The notes beneath the pieces were generated by a model. That model ran no database searches, had not been told where the DNA came from, and was given only the letters and a program-made list of their open reading frames with translations. 64,000 nt of DNA from Chrysoperla carnea (lineage: Eukaryota; Arthropoda; Insecta; Neuroptera; Chrysopidae), in assembly GCF_905475395.1 (NCBI RefSeq), contig NC_058337.1, forward strand, positions 103,472,368-103,536,367, read 5' to 3'. Shown piece after piece: positions 50,545-62,394 of the stretch. The translations under genes were made by a program, and so were the position numbers. Position 1 is the first letter of the stretch. Each line of letters starts with the position of its first letter.

Positions 50545-53500
50545 ATGGAATTTATAGAATTAATATCAATATCAAAAATAGATAATGTAATATTACATAT
50601 GGGATGCAATGAATCGATTGAGGGTACACTTTGTATAACCGGACATCATTTAATATTATCATCACGCAAAGAACAATGTTCACGAGAATTATGTATTTTA
50701 CAACAAAGTATCGATCATATTGAAATTGATAAGAGAACAAATAAACAGAATGATACAACAAGTACAACAATAAATAATATAAATAATTCTACAAATCAAT
50801 TAATAATTAAATGTAAAGACTTTCGTATTATACAATTAGAAATTAAGAATATTGAAGATTTTAATTTATTATATAAAACATTAACAAATTTATTTAATAT
50901 TATTTATAATAATGATAATAATATTAAATTATTATATCCATTCTATTATCGTTTACCAATATCAATTGATACGAATACAAGTATTGAAGATGGATATCAA
51001 TTATATGCGAATATTGAATTAGAATATTATAAACAATTGATACAAGAGTCATGTAATGATTGGAGATTAACAGAAGTTAATAAATATTATAATTTATGGT
51101 AATTGTTTATCGAATTTTTGCTATAAATAGGTCTAAAAACATTGCAAAAGCTAAGTTAGGAGTAAGTATTCATCGCGAGTAAGTAGTAAAGTACCTTCTC
51201 GTTTGGTACTGTGACGAACATTTTTAACATCAAATTACACAGGTCTGCAAAAAAAAATTTTTTTGTCAGCTGCATGTGATATTTTTACTAAATTATATGT
51301 TTTAGAATGCGCTGATTTCAGAAATGATGGCCATTTTTTTCTATCACGTAAGGTTTTTTTTGCAAATTGAAAAACAAAAAATTGGTAAAAGCACTCGTTT
51401 ATTAAAAATTATACAGTAGCCTGCAAGCATAGTGACATCCCATCTTTCTTGGTACCGTCTCCCCCTGTTTTTCACTGTAAGCTCCCAGGTTTTCAGGAAA
51501 AAAGTCTATGTAGGATTGCAAAAAATGGACCTTCAGGCTTATCTTGCAGCCTTGAGCTTCATATGCTGCTAGTTGAACAATAGTTTTGTAGTCAGGATCT
51601 TAAGTATTTCCGAAAAACTTTCGCACTAAATCCTTGAACGATACACAAGCTTATTTTTCCTTCTCATTAATACTTTCCACAAAGAGGGTGCCGGTTAAAG
51701 GCCTTTTGATGTCGGGGCCAGTGCAAACTCCCCCTTTTAACTTTGCTTCTGACAGCTTCGGGAATTTTGTACATAGATATTTAAAACAGTCTCCACCCTC
51801 TTGCAGGGGTTTTACAAATTGTTTCATCAACCGAAAATTGATGTGGAGAGGTGGTAACAAAACTTTTTCTGGCGGCACCAAAGTAGTATTGATAACATTT
51901 TTTTCTCCAGGTTTTAAAGCTCGGGGTGGCCAATCACTTTTAGTCCAATGCTGTTCTCTGGCTCTACTATCCCATAAGCATAAGAAGCAAGGGTATTTAG
52001 TATAGCCTGCCTGCTGACCCAAAAGCATCGTGAGTATTTTGAAGTCCCTACAAACCATCCACTGATGGTCCTGATATTTGATTTTTTCCAGGGTAATGGC
52101 CAAATTGTTATAGTTAGTTTTCTTCCATATGCACAGAATACCCCATTGGAAGCGAAGCAATTTATTTTCATTGTGCAATTAGACATTTAAGACTAGTTTA
52201 ATATAATATTACTAAAAATACTATATACTACTACTTTGTGATAGAATGTTTTGAATATTTTTTCTGTTTTTGGGAGGTCAAAATCTATTAGAAAATGTAA
52301 AAAAATCCTATACAGTTTTTTAGTCGCAGACCTGTGTTATCTGTGAATACTGATCTACTTGTTGCTGCGTTTATTAATGTCCGCATGAAAGTTAGAAATT
52401 AACGTAGGAATTTAAAAAAAATTAACTTTATATATTATCAAGCTATTTCAAAATCATTGATAGAGCAGAAGAAGTTTAAACTTTTATTCTCCTAGACAAA
52501 AAACTTATTTTGATTTTCTGGATATATATTTAAAATATATTTGTCGTAATAGTCAAATGATTTTGATTTTCGGGGCGTAATCATTCTAGAAAATTCAAAA
52601 ACTGAAATAACATGTTTTTTTTTTGTTTTTTTGCAATTTTTAAGGTACCGATTAAATTACAGAAAACGGGGTGTAATTAAAATTGTAAAAATCACAAAAA
52701 ATTTCTATTCAATATGAATTAAAACCAATATTAATGTTAATTTATATCCAAAACATGTTTGAGATATCACACTTAAATTTTATGAGAAAAATTACAAAAA
52801 ACGAGTTTATTTGGCAAAAAATTATACCTATTAATGATGTGAACCGATACACTAATTTGGCTTTTCTTTTCATAATATTTTAAAACTATTTTTAACAAAA
52901 ATCGCTAAATTGGATAATTACTGTTTTAGTAAAACATATAATCATCAATTAATTGTACCAAAAAATATTGATGATTCAACGTTAATTGAGTCAAGTAAAT
53001 ATCGACAAGATGGTCGTATTCCATTGATTAGCTACAAACATGGACCAAACAATGGTGGTACTGGTACGATTTTATTAAGAGCCTCGCAACCTTTATGTGG
53101 ATCAACGAATAAAAGGTCACGATCGGATGAACGTTTGTTAAATTCTTATCTAATGATGAATAATAAATCTGGTTATATTATTGATACAAGATCGTTAAAT
53201 GTAGCTACACATTGTAAATCGAAAGGTGGTGGCTTTGAAATTGATATTTATTATCCACAATGGAAGCGGATTCATAAATCGTTGGATAAAATTAATAATT
53301 CAACGACATTGATTGAATCTTTAACAAAATTAATAGAAGGTATGATAATAATAATAATAATAATAAAGCGTAAGAGGGGTACCGCAAAAAGAATCCCTAT
53401 TATCTAGATTAAGGGATGTCCTCCTCTGTGCCCTCCTTGATAACATCACGAAGCCGATGTCGCCCGAAGCCTAAACGCTTTCAGAAAAGAGATGCTTTTA

Positions 53501-54968
53501 TAAAACGCCACGAAGAAAGCAAAAAGAATATTGATGGATCCAAAATTTCGGAATCAAACATTGCATGTGCAAATAACATGTATGAAGGTTTCATCGTCCT
53601 CTATACGGGTCCTATTAGTGGAAATATCGGAAATCCTCTTTTTATGAAAATGCTTCAATCAACAGTGTCCTGTCAAGAGTCTCACAATCCTTCTCAGCTG
53701 TGCTCTAGTAAGTTTCAGGCGAGCACAGTCGAATGGCCTAGCTGTGGTTATACACAGTTTGGCCTATTGCATACCCTGCACAAAGTTTTTATTGTATTTA
53801 ACTACAGCCTCCTCAATTGAAGCTAGTGGGTTAAAAAATTCGTATGTAAGTTGGGTTAGTGTTAAGGATTTGCCTTTTGTGGTGTCAACTTTTCAACCCC
53901 ATCCTTATTTATGTCGAAATATCATGTTTTTTCTCAGTTTTTATGACTTTGAATATGTGTACAGCTTCTCGAAATTGAGCTAGACTTTTTCTGTCCTCTC
54001 AAGTCCCTCTTTTACATCACAAAACCACATTTTAAGAAAATACTATTTCACTAACAAGCATCTAAAAGTAAAAACCATTAAATGAGGAGGGAATATAACG
54101 TTTTTTTTTTGTTCTAGCCTGCAATGATACAAATTGTACAACTGATAAATGGTTATCAAGATTAAATAATAGTGATTGGTTACATTATTTATTAATTGTA
54201 CTAAATACATCATGTATTGTAGCTCAATCATTACACCATGACGATGTAAATGTATTAGTTCATGGTACATACGGCTTAGACACAACAATATTAGTTACAT
54301 CATTAACACAAGTGATCTTAAATCCAGAAACACGTACTGTACACGGTTTTCAAGCATTAATTGAACGTGAATGGTTACAAAATGGTTATCCATTTTATAT
54401 CCGTCATATGCATTCATGCTATTACAAAGAGAATAACAAAGATAATAATGATAAAGATAACACAACAAATTCAACATATATCAACAATAATCATACATCA
54501 CCGACATTTTTACTATTTTTAGATTGTATACAACAATTACATGCACAGTTTCCATGTTCATTTGAATTTAATACGAATTATTTAATTTTATTATTTGAGC
54601 ATTCATATTTTAGTCAATATGGTACATTTATTGGAAATAATCAATATGAGAGAACGATATTATTAAAATTATATTCAACCACAACGTCATTATGGACATA
54701 TTTAAATCAAAAACATATTAAAGAACAATATTTGAATGTGATGTATGAAGAGAATTTAACACCAATATGGCCTAGTATAGCTCCAATTAGTTTTGTTTTA
54801 TGGTCACAATTATTTTTACGTTATTCGATTAATCAAAAACCGATAATTAATTCAAATCAATCGATACAATCAATTCAACAACATCATTTTCATCTAAAAT
54901 CTCAAGTTATTCAATTACGTAAACAACTATATGATTTACAGCTTACATATGAATCATTAAGTAATTAA
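50545..54968 (+). CDS. MTMR9: Myotubularin-related protein 9 (inactive phosphatase)
   Basis: Pseudophosphatase that pairs with active myotubularins (MTMR6/7/8 group) and raises their activity on PI3P and PI(3,5)P2 at endosomal membranes. Exons are 50545-51098, 52930-53339 and 54118-54968 (phases 2 and 1), giving 604 residues, against about 549 in mammals. The PH-GRAM domain is at 1-130 (GTLCITGHHLILSSR). Exon 2 starts with the conserved C-x-TY...IVPK stretch and has RIPLISYKH and the phosphatase core (GGFEIDIYY). The active-site loop near residue 369 reads VHGTYGLDTT where active members have C-x5-R, so Cys and Arg are both lost, as in all MTMR9. EREWLQNGYPF and FLDCIQQL follow. A C-terminal coiled coil ends the protein (VIQLRKQLYDLQLTYESL). 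Extra length is in Asn-rich inserts. Intron 1 has a transposon. Confidence 0.95.
51238..52336 (-). mobile_element. DNA transposon remnant in MTMR9 intron 1
   Basis: The 1.1-kb segment starts CACAGGTCTGC and ends GCAGACCTGTG, with TTA on both outer sides (51235-51237 and 52337-52339). A 3-bp TTA/TAA duplication fits PIF/Harbinger or CMC-type elements; the ends begin CAC like CMC. It encloses the transposon-like reading frame at 51651-52178 on the minus strand. The interior has lost most of any original gene. Confidence 0.55.
51651..52178 (-). pseudogene. Fragment of a widespread insect mobile-element protein
   Basis: The 175-codon frame contains MLLGQQAGYTKYPCFLCLWD and SRAREQHW, then PPLHINFRLMKQFVK, FPKLSEAKLKGGVCTGPDI. 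This arrangement is common in repeated, unnamed proteins of many insects and cnidarians, with a zinc-like PCFLC pair, and is probably part of a transposase. The usual C-terminal half is missing and reading stops with unrelated residues. It sits antisense in MTMR9 intron 1 within a possible transposon. I am sure of the family resemblance but not of its superfamily. Confidence 0.55.
53416..53820 (+). other. 134-codon open stretch in MTMR9 intron 2, not recognised
   Basis: Starts MSSSVPSLITSRSRCRPKPK and contains SNIACANNMYEGFIVLYTGP. The GC content is higher than in the surrounding intron, hinting at inserted foreign sequence. I know no matching family, and the last part looks random. Could be a mobile-element scrap or chance. 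Confidence 0.2.
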
Positions 54969-57900
54969 TTTTATGTGTGATATTGTACTTAAGGATGTAT
55001 ATGCACGGTATTGGAATGAAAATTGGTAAAGGGGAAAATACTAGTCAGTGCTGTCTTCGCATGGGAGCACCTCTTCATTGAACAACCTCAAATTAAAATT
55101 TTATACATAATAGAAAAGTTGCATGTTTCATGGTTTTTTTTTTTTTTTTTTTTTATTTGCAAATATTTTAAATGATTGTGAAGCCATTTTTCATTTTACA
55201 CAGCAACAGAAGTATCATATAAGCAACATAAAATTATGTATCTCCTCTATTATGGTAATTACGCTTATTATCAACAATATAGTTACCTTTTTCCGTTATA
55301 TTTGAATTAGAAAAAAATCAAGAAATCTACTCTTAAAGATACCGTGACCATACATTCTTGAAACAAACAAATGATCTTGAAATTTTCTTCAGAATGGAAA
55401 CAAGCATAAAATTCGCGTGTTTTCAATATTCAGACACCAATCAAACGGAAACAGTAAGGTCTTCTATTAATTCTGAAAATATGTTTAAAATGTAAGAAAT
55501 CGAACCACACACTATTTAAGTTTACTGAAAATCGATTAAAAATCGAAAAATAATTTAGTAAAATCAATTTCTTTTAGTAAAACTTGTAATAATTATACAT
55601 GATTTCAAATGTAAACAAAAGGAAAAGGATAAACAGGCACTACAGTATCACGATTCATTCAAGATATCCACTGATTTTTTATGTAAACAAAATAAACTCT
55701 TTTTCATTGTTTTTTTTTTTTATAATAGTTTCAGCATTAATATAATTAAAAAAAAACAGATGTTTTGACCACCGGGAAGACCTTAAATGACTGTTATTAA
55801 TTTATGAAAACTAATTTAATCTAAATAATAATGAGGAATATTACAAACTAAGCTCTCTTAAAATAATAATGATAAACATTAAATTTTGGAAAAATTATAT
55901 TAAAAAAACTTATATATAATATGCATAAGATTTAAAAATTAAAATTTTGTAAAGAAAAACATTACGTTAATAAGCATTAAAGACCATTTACAATTCCTGA
56001 ACTGATCGTAAAATACTAAAGGAGATTAAAATATATAAAAAAAAATATATTAAATTTTTTATTTATTTTTTGTTATTATTTATATACAGAATGTGATAAA
56101 AAGAGCGGGATGGCTACTTGACAGTAACCTCTTTGTTAATGAAATTTATGTGTATTGTACGATGAGACTCGCTCAAATAAATAACTTATATATTAGCATG
56201 ATTTTCTGAAAAAATATTAGAACTATTTTTTAAGTCAAGTCGGGTTTATGATCTGAGAACATATTTGCACAAGCACAAAATTTTCCGTTAAAATTATCTT
56301 GAAAATCGTCATCTAAGTCAAAACTTAGATCCCATTAGTTCGGTTGATGATTACGGTTGATAGTTACCTTAAGAATAATCGATATTTAAAAAAACTTAGT
56401 TAAGGAAATATTCAGATGTCCTGTTACTTCTGTGCTATTCGGTATATTCCTGGGTTTTACTTCTTATAAACTAATGCCAGAGATTCACTAAATCCTTGCA
56501 TTTTAGAGTCGCCTGATTGAATTTTTTTTGGACATTGGTGTGTGCATAGACACGATAATGTTTAGTGTGCTATTTAATTAAAGTATTTCCTATTATTAAA
56601 GTATAACTATTATTAGATTTTCAAGAGTTTCACGAAATTCACAATATTAGTAAAATGAATCCTTAGGAATGCGTAAGTTTGAGAAATTAAACATGCATCT
56701 TCATAAACACGTTGAAATTAAATACACGATTCCGAATGTTTTTACTTCGCACTCTCTCAATACAGTCACGGTTGTTCTGAAATTCGATACATACTGTCCC
56801 CAATCCCTTAGAAATATTTTTCCTTAAAACTTTGGGTAGATGCAAATCGGGTTGTTAAGTTTTTTGATAAAGTATGCGTAAAAATGTTTGAAATTATATA
56901 CTAGTGCGGGTATCCGATCGGTTGAAATAGTTTGGAAATACCTTAAAACCAATTTGATTTTCTTTGAGTAAGATCTACGGAAGAAAATTTTTAAATTTAC
57001 CCCTCAGATGCACACGTTTGTCGCTGAATTCCGATTGAGTGACGTGTGAAACTAATTGATTATCAATCGATGATATATATGCTTGTTTCCATTATTGACG
57101 TAGTTATAAAAACCAAAGAGTCGAATATTCAATATTTTTTTTATAAATTCTTTGTTTATGAAGTTATTCTGGTGTAAAATTTTACGATAATTTTGTTTCA
57201 GAGCGGTCGTATAAAACTTAATTATAAAAACTCGACGCTCTTTTGATTTAAATATCATTTATGCTATTGACGGGTATATGGAAGATTGGGTTTTTTTTAA
57301 AATCACAACTTAAGAAGTGTTTTAAGTATTGAAAACCTTTACCTGTCTGTGTTCGTAGCTGCTAGTGGCATCGTAGCTTCCAAACGCATGGATTATTTGC
57401 ATTTTTACCTCCTTGTACGAAATAAGAGAAGGCGGCAAAGCAGATGGCAATTTACTTTATCGATGTTTATACCAGAATGACCTCTTAATATTATGTATTT
57501 ACGATATTGTAATCTTTGATGGATGACATTCTCAAATAAATGTAATAAGTACTCAATGCTCGCTGTTATTACTTCTGAATCCATTGTAGTCAAGAAGTAA
57601 ATTGATTTCGAGTTTTTGATGGATTTTTACATATTTTGAGATTTAATTAATCTACTTTGGCAAACCCGATAATGATTGAATTTTAAAATTCAAATATTTT
57701 CTACATGAAATTTTTGTCTACAACGGAAATAACCATTTTGAGACCGGAATCCTTTTTGACCAATTTCGATTTGGTGTCTGTACATATCTCGTATAACTTA
57801 AAAACTATTTAGCCATTGAATCGTTGAATTTTTGGACATTCAGTTATTCACTGGATTTTTAAAAACATTCAGTTATGAATATACCTCCCGCTTTATTCTT

Positions 57901-58249
57901 CCTTATACGTAATATCCTTTATTTGTATCCCTGATCTATTTTTACCAGTTAATAAGCCTATAAAGAAGTTATGTGATTCCTCAGATATTTTGGTCAATAA
58001 ATTGCCTATCTATACAGGATGGCCCAAGTTATAACAGCAGGACTTCATCAAATGCTCGATAGACGATGTTGGAATTTCGGAAGAAAAAGGATATTTTTGT
58101 GAATATTGCCAAAATGCCTGCTTAGAAAAATTGGAAGTTTTACAGAAAGAGCTAAGGACAATGCATAATTTAAAAAATCTCTAGTGTCACTGACTGTATT
58201 GCAAATACCACAATATAGTTAGCGTGGAATATTAATAAAATTTATTAAA
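54969..58249. other. Intergenic, 3.3 kb
   Basis: MTMR9 3' UTR at the left; the rest is AT-rich. A degraded copy of the dispersed 'TGGCATCGTAGC' repeat lies at about 57340-57400. No host gene recognised on either strand. Confidence 0.45.
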
Positions 58250-58511
58250 TCATATATCAAAAAATTGCTCTCTAAATGCTCCATCAGATTCCAAAATTGC
58301 TCCAAATATTAAATTATCAATTAATTAAATATTTGCAATTAAAAATACAAAATTTTATTTTCCAATATCTCAGTAAATTGATAGTTTTTCCTAACGTTTT
58401 TGCTATCAATAAATTGCTCCCGTTTATTTCTTTCGAGGTATGACAATAACGATTTATAAATATCTATTATTTTTGCATAATTAATTAAAATTAATAATTG
58501 CAATTCAAACA

Positions 58512-58540
58512 GGTATGTGATGACGTCATTCACAATGGAA
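58512..58540. promoter_or_regulatory. CRE-like palindrome TGACGTCA in foldback outer arm
   Basis: TGTGATGACGTCATTCACA contains the full CRE palindrome TGACGTCA, a CREB/ATF site in animals. The inverse copy is at about 61204-61216 in the right arm. Conserved in both arms, so possibly functional for the element, but it may be chance. Confidence 0.3.
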
Positions 58541-58620
58541 TGTCATAAACTGGGGGGAGCGGGGAGGGAAAGAAAAACAAAAAAAGAAATAATAATAGAA
58601 AGTAAATAATTAGATGTATC

Positions 58621-59755
58621 AGCGGAAAGTATCAAAAAATTGCTCCGTGAATACTCTTTCAGATTCCAAAGTTGCTCCAGTTATATAATTAATAAATAAT
58701 TAAATATTTTCAATTAAAAATACAAAATTTTACATAGACAAGGGGAATGGGGGGAAACATGAAAATATATTACGATAGATTGTAGTTATTATCTATGGTT
58801 ATAATATTTGTTTTATTTAATTAAATATTAAAAGAAAATAAACAATCACATGTATAAGCGGAAAGTATCAAAAAATTGCTCCGTGAATACTCTTTCAGAT
58901 TCCAAAGTTGCTCCAGTTATATAATTAATATGTAATTAAATATTTTCAATTAAAAATACAAAATTTTACATAGACAAGGGGAATGGGGGGAAACATGAAA
59001 ATATATTACGATAGATTGTAGTTATTATCTATGGTTATAATATTTGTTTTATTTAATTAAATATTAAAAGAAAATAAACAATCACATGTATAAGCGGAAA
59101 GTATCAAAAAATTGCTCCGTGAATACTCTTTCAGATTCCAAAGTTGCTCCAGTTATATAATTAATATGTAATTAAATATTTTCAATTAAAAATACAAAAT
59201 TTTACATAGACAAAGGGAATGGGGGGCAACATGAAAATATATTACGATAGATTGTAGTTATTATCTATGGTTATAATATTTGTTTTATTTAATTAAATAT
59301 TAAAAGAAAATAAACAACCATATGTATAAGCTGAAAGTATCAAAAAATTGCTCCGTGAATACTCTTTCAGATTCCAAAGTTGCTCCAGTTATATAATTAA
59401 TAAATAATTAAATATTTTCAATTATAAATACAAAATTTTACATAGACAAGGGGAATGGGGGGCAACATGAAAATATATTACGATAGATTGTAGTTATTAT
59501 CTATGGTTATAATATTTGTTTTATTTAATTAAATATTAAAAGAAAATAAACAATCATATGTATCAGCGGAAAATATCAAAAAATTGCTCCGTAAATACTC
59601 TTTCAGATTCCAAAGTTGCTCCAGTTTGTAATTAAATATTTTCAATTAAAAATACAAAATTTTTCATAGACAAGGGGAATGGGGGAAACATGAAAATATA
59701 TAACGATAAATTGTAGTTATTATCTATGGTTGTGATATTTGTCTATTTAATTTTT
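58621..59755 (+). repeat. Five tandem 236-bp units
   Basis: Unit starts at 58621, 58857, 59093, 59329 and 59565 (spacing exactly 236 each time). The unit has AAATTGCTCCGTGAATACTC, a GGGGAATGGGG stretch and ATGGTTATAATATTTGTTTT. Units 1-4 differ by a handful of bases; the fifth is shortened. Very recent amplification or homogenisation. Confidence 0.95.
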
Positions 59756-59863
59756 TTGAGGTTAATTATATCATTTTTATTCGCCGTTGTATTTTCATTA
59801 AAACATTTTTAATTTAAATAATGTTTCAATAAGTTACTTGAAGAATAATTATTTATTGTAAAG

Positions 59864-60101
59864 ATGGCTGTAAAAGGTGAGTCGACAAACCTTTATTTGT
59901 TTACATAAATTATCGACGTCTTAGGTTATTTGTTTATAAACTTTTATTTTATTTATATATAATAATATTGTTGAATTTTCAGTTTTCAGATCGAAGATGA
60001 TATTCAATCCGGACAATTCCTATAACTCGCCGATGTACCTATTAACCCGAATGTTGAATGGAAACCTATGGAAATATCTGACCAAGGCATTGTAATTACT
60101 A
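59864..60101 (+). CDS. Small spliced-looking frame inside the foldback element
   Basis: ATG at 59864 gives MAVK, followed by donor GTGAGT. An acceptor TTTTCAG (59976-59982) leads to VFRSKMIFNPDNSYNSPMYL and a stop near 60100, about 42 residues. A further acceptor-bounded open piece (about 60180-60270, MKILIRQNTYGIADRTRDTK) follows in another frame. I recognise no family. It may be a captured host gene piece or leftover TE gene. Confidence 0.25.
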
Positions 60102-60389
60102 ATTTCTCATGTTTTCTATCATTAGTATGTTTTATTACGTAGAATTAGTTTTAATTTTTATTATTATTACTTTTTTCAGTTATGAAAATACTGATTCGTC
60201 AAAACACTTACGGAATAGCTGACCGTACACGCGATACTAAAATCGACAAAGTTGTTGCTTTGGAAAAGTAAAAATGGAACATAATAAAAATTATAACCGA
60301 TGAACAAGAAATTTCAGTCGTTCTACTTCATAAAAACAAAATTGGTAATATATAATTTTAATTGTACATATATAAAGTCTAAATGTTTT

Positions 60390-60557
60390 GTGGATAAACC
60401 AGCTACTGTTGAGGAATTGGAAGCCAACATTACTGAAGTTATTAGCGAGATACCGGCCGAAGTCCTCGAGCGAGTCATTCAAAATTGGTGTTTACGGATG
60501 GACGAATTAAAGCGCAGTTGCGGCCAACATTTGAAAGGGATTATCTTTAAAAAATAA
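60390..60557 (+). pseudogene. Tc1/mariner-type transposase C-terminal tail
   Basis: KCFVDKPATVEELEANI, EIPAEVLERVIQNW and HLKGIIFKK with stop match the C-terminal end of insect Tc1/mariner transposases (DKPxTxxxLxxNIxxxI...V..NW..R). Only about 55 residues of the usual 340 or so remain; the catalytic core is absent. It lies between the foldback arms, reading left to right. Plain DNA-transposon remnant. Confidence 0.75.
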
Positions 60558-60604
60558 ATGTCGTGAATGGTTTTACATAAAAATAAAAAAGATTGCACTA
60601 TCAA

Positions 60605-61104
60605 TTTGATCACGGAGCAATTTTTTGATACTTTCCGCTGATACATATGATTGTTTATTTTCTTTTAATATTTAATTAAATAAAACAAATATCATAACCA
60701 TAGATAATAACTACAATCTATCGTAATATATTTTCATGTTTCCCCCCATTCCCCTTGTCTATGGAAAATTTTGTATTTATAATTGAAAATATTTAATTAT
60801 TTATTAATTATATAACTGGAGCAACTTTGGAATCTGAAAGGGTATTCACGGAGCAATTTTTTGATATTTTCCTCTGATACATGTGATTGTTTATTTTCTT
60901 TTAATATTTAATTAAATAAAACAAATATCATAACCATAGATAATAACTACAATCTATTGTTATATATTTTCATGTTTCTCCCCCATCCCCTTTGTGTATG
61001 TAAAATTTTGTATTTTTAATTGAAAATGTTTAATTACATATTAATTATATAACTGGAGCAACTTTGGAATCTGAAAGAGTATTCACGGAGCAATTTTTTG
61101 ATAC
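60605..61104 (-). repeat. Inverse copies of the 236-bp unit
   Basis: GGAGCAATTTTTTGATA begins at 60614, 60850 and 61087 (spacing 236 and 237), in inverse orientation to the left arm. The middle copy is more diverged (CCTCTGATACATGTG). Confidence 0.93.
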
Positions 61105-61288
61105 TTTCCGCTGATACATCTAATTATTTACTTTCTATTATTATTTCTTTTTTTGTTTTTCTTTCCCTCCCCGCTCCCCCCAGTTTATGACATTCCCATT
61201 GTGAATGACGTCATCACATACCTGTTTGAATTGCAATTATTAATTTTAATTAATTATGCAAAAATAATAGATATTTATAAATCGTTCA

Positions 61289-61605
61289 TATCTCTAACGG
61301 TTTACAAGATGGGTACTACGGACCCATGACCCAATTGACCCATGTTGCTCATTTACGAACTTGACCTCACTTTTTACGTCCTAAGCACGCTGTAAAAATT
61401 TCAGCTTGATATCTCTTTTCGTTTTTGAGTAATCGTGACCACAGACGGACGGCCGGACGGACGGACGGACAACCGGAAATGGATTAATTAGGTGATTTTA
61501 TGAACACCTATACCAATTTTTTTTTTGTAGCATCAATATTTTTAGGCGTTACAAACTTGGGACTAAACTTAAAATACTATGTATATTTCATATATACATG
61601 GTATA
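61289..61605. other. Flank of foldback element with GGAC-rich repeat
   Basis: Contains AGCTTGATATCTCTTTTCGT and a GACGGACGG run (61443-61472), a pattern common in non-coding parts of insect mobile elements, and near-complete loss of resemblance to the left flank of the foldback. No gene. Confidence 0.4.
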
Positions 61606-61890
61606 ATAATGTAATATACATACCTTTTACTCACCTATTTTAAGTAAACTTGTTTTTTTTAAACTTACTTTTCTTTTACTAACCTTTTTTATTAAACTTA
61701 TCCATGCTGCATTTCTTTTTACTTATCTTTTTCCAATAAACTTACCTATAAATGAATAATTGTAGTAATATTTTGTTAAAAATGTAGGATCTGTTTGATA
61801 TTCCTGAAATCGATGTAAAGGATAAAAGATAAAGGTAGGTATAATATTGAATATTAATAATTAAATCAGAAACATTGATAAAAACGTTAT
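61606..61890 (+). repeat. 285-bp direct repeat, copy 1
   Basis: From GTAATATACATACCTTTTAC to a TTGATAAAAAC end. It is repeated in the same orientation at 63498-63772 with small indels. A repeated unit of a mobile element or segmental duplication about 1.9 kb apart. Confidence 0.85.
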
Positions 61891-62142
61891 TTTATTATTA
61901 TATATATTTGTACATATTTCATAAAAAAGAATATGAATGAATAAAAATGGCATTTTTTATACAATATAAAATCAATTTTCCGGATAACGCTTTTAATATA
62001 AATAAATAAAAATCGTTATAAATTTTAAATTTTGTTTTTATTTTTTAATTTTCTATCCTATTTTTTATTTCAGAACAAAATTATCAATTTATAAGTAATT
62101 TAGTAGAGGTAACTATTGAGATAATTCTTAAGCTTGTATATA

Positions 62143-62190
62143 GGCCAGGTAGCTGTGTGGATATAGCACTCGCCTATGAACCATGGGTAC
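62143..62190 (+). repeat. tRNA-like module 1 (partial)
   Basis: GGCCAGGTAGCTGTGTGGAT with a following CACTCGCCTATGAACC resembles the 5' half of a tRNA including an A box; the 3' half is missing. Confidence 0.45.
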
Positions 62191-62254
62191 AAAATTATCA
62201 ATTAATTAATTATTTACTAAAGGTAAGTATTAAGTTAATTATGTGTTTATATAT

Positions 62255-62323
62255 AGACCAGGTAGATGTGTGGATATAGCAGTTGCATTTGAAACAAAGG
62301 TACGCTGGTTCTTATCCCGGGGG
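62255..62323 (+). repeat. tRNA-like module 2
   Basis: GACCAGGTAGATGTGTGG (A-box area) and GGTTCTTATCC (degraded B box) spaced as in tRNA. It is one arm of a longer inverted pair with module 3 (62200-62360 against 63180-63365). Confidence 0.5.
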
Positions 62324-62394
62324 GATTAATATTTTTACTTTTAAATAAATGAATTTTTCTTTTAAGCAAATTCTGATTTTTATTTTCATTTTTT

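Larger units (their letters stand above)
58250..61288. mobile_element. Foldback-type element with tandem-repeat arms
   Basis: Two inverted arms face each other. The left arm holds an outer domain (about 58447-58620) and five 236-bp tandem units (58621-59755). The right arm holds about two inverse units (60605-61104) and the inverse outer domain (about 61105-61288). Outer domains match over more than 150 bp, including TGTGATGACGTCATTCACAA-like sequence. A diverged further unit lies at 58250-58446 on the left only. Between the arms are 850 bp with a spliced-looking small frame and a Tc1/mariner transposase tail. Long terminal inverted repeats made of tandem units, unequal in number, are the hallmark of foldback (FB) elements. 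I see no intact transposase. Confidence 0.75.

Noticed and set aside
57405-57593. 62-codon minus-strand frame with faint resemblance to a histone-fold protein
   Set aside because: The match is limited to hydrophobic spacing and a GHSGINIDKVN stretch; too weak to call.
58621-59755. CRISPR-like array
   Set aside because: Units are 236 bp, contiguous and near-identical with no spacers, in an animal genome; they are tandem repeats of a foldback element.
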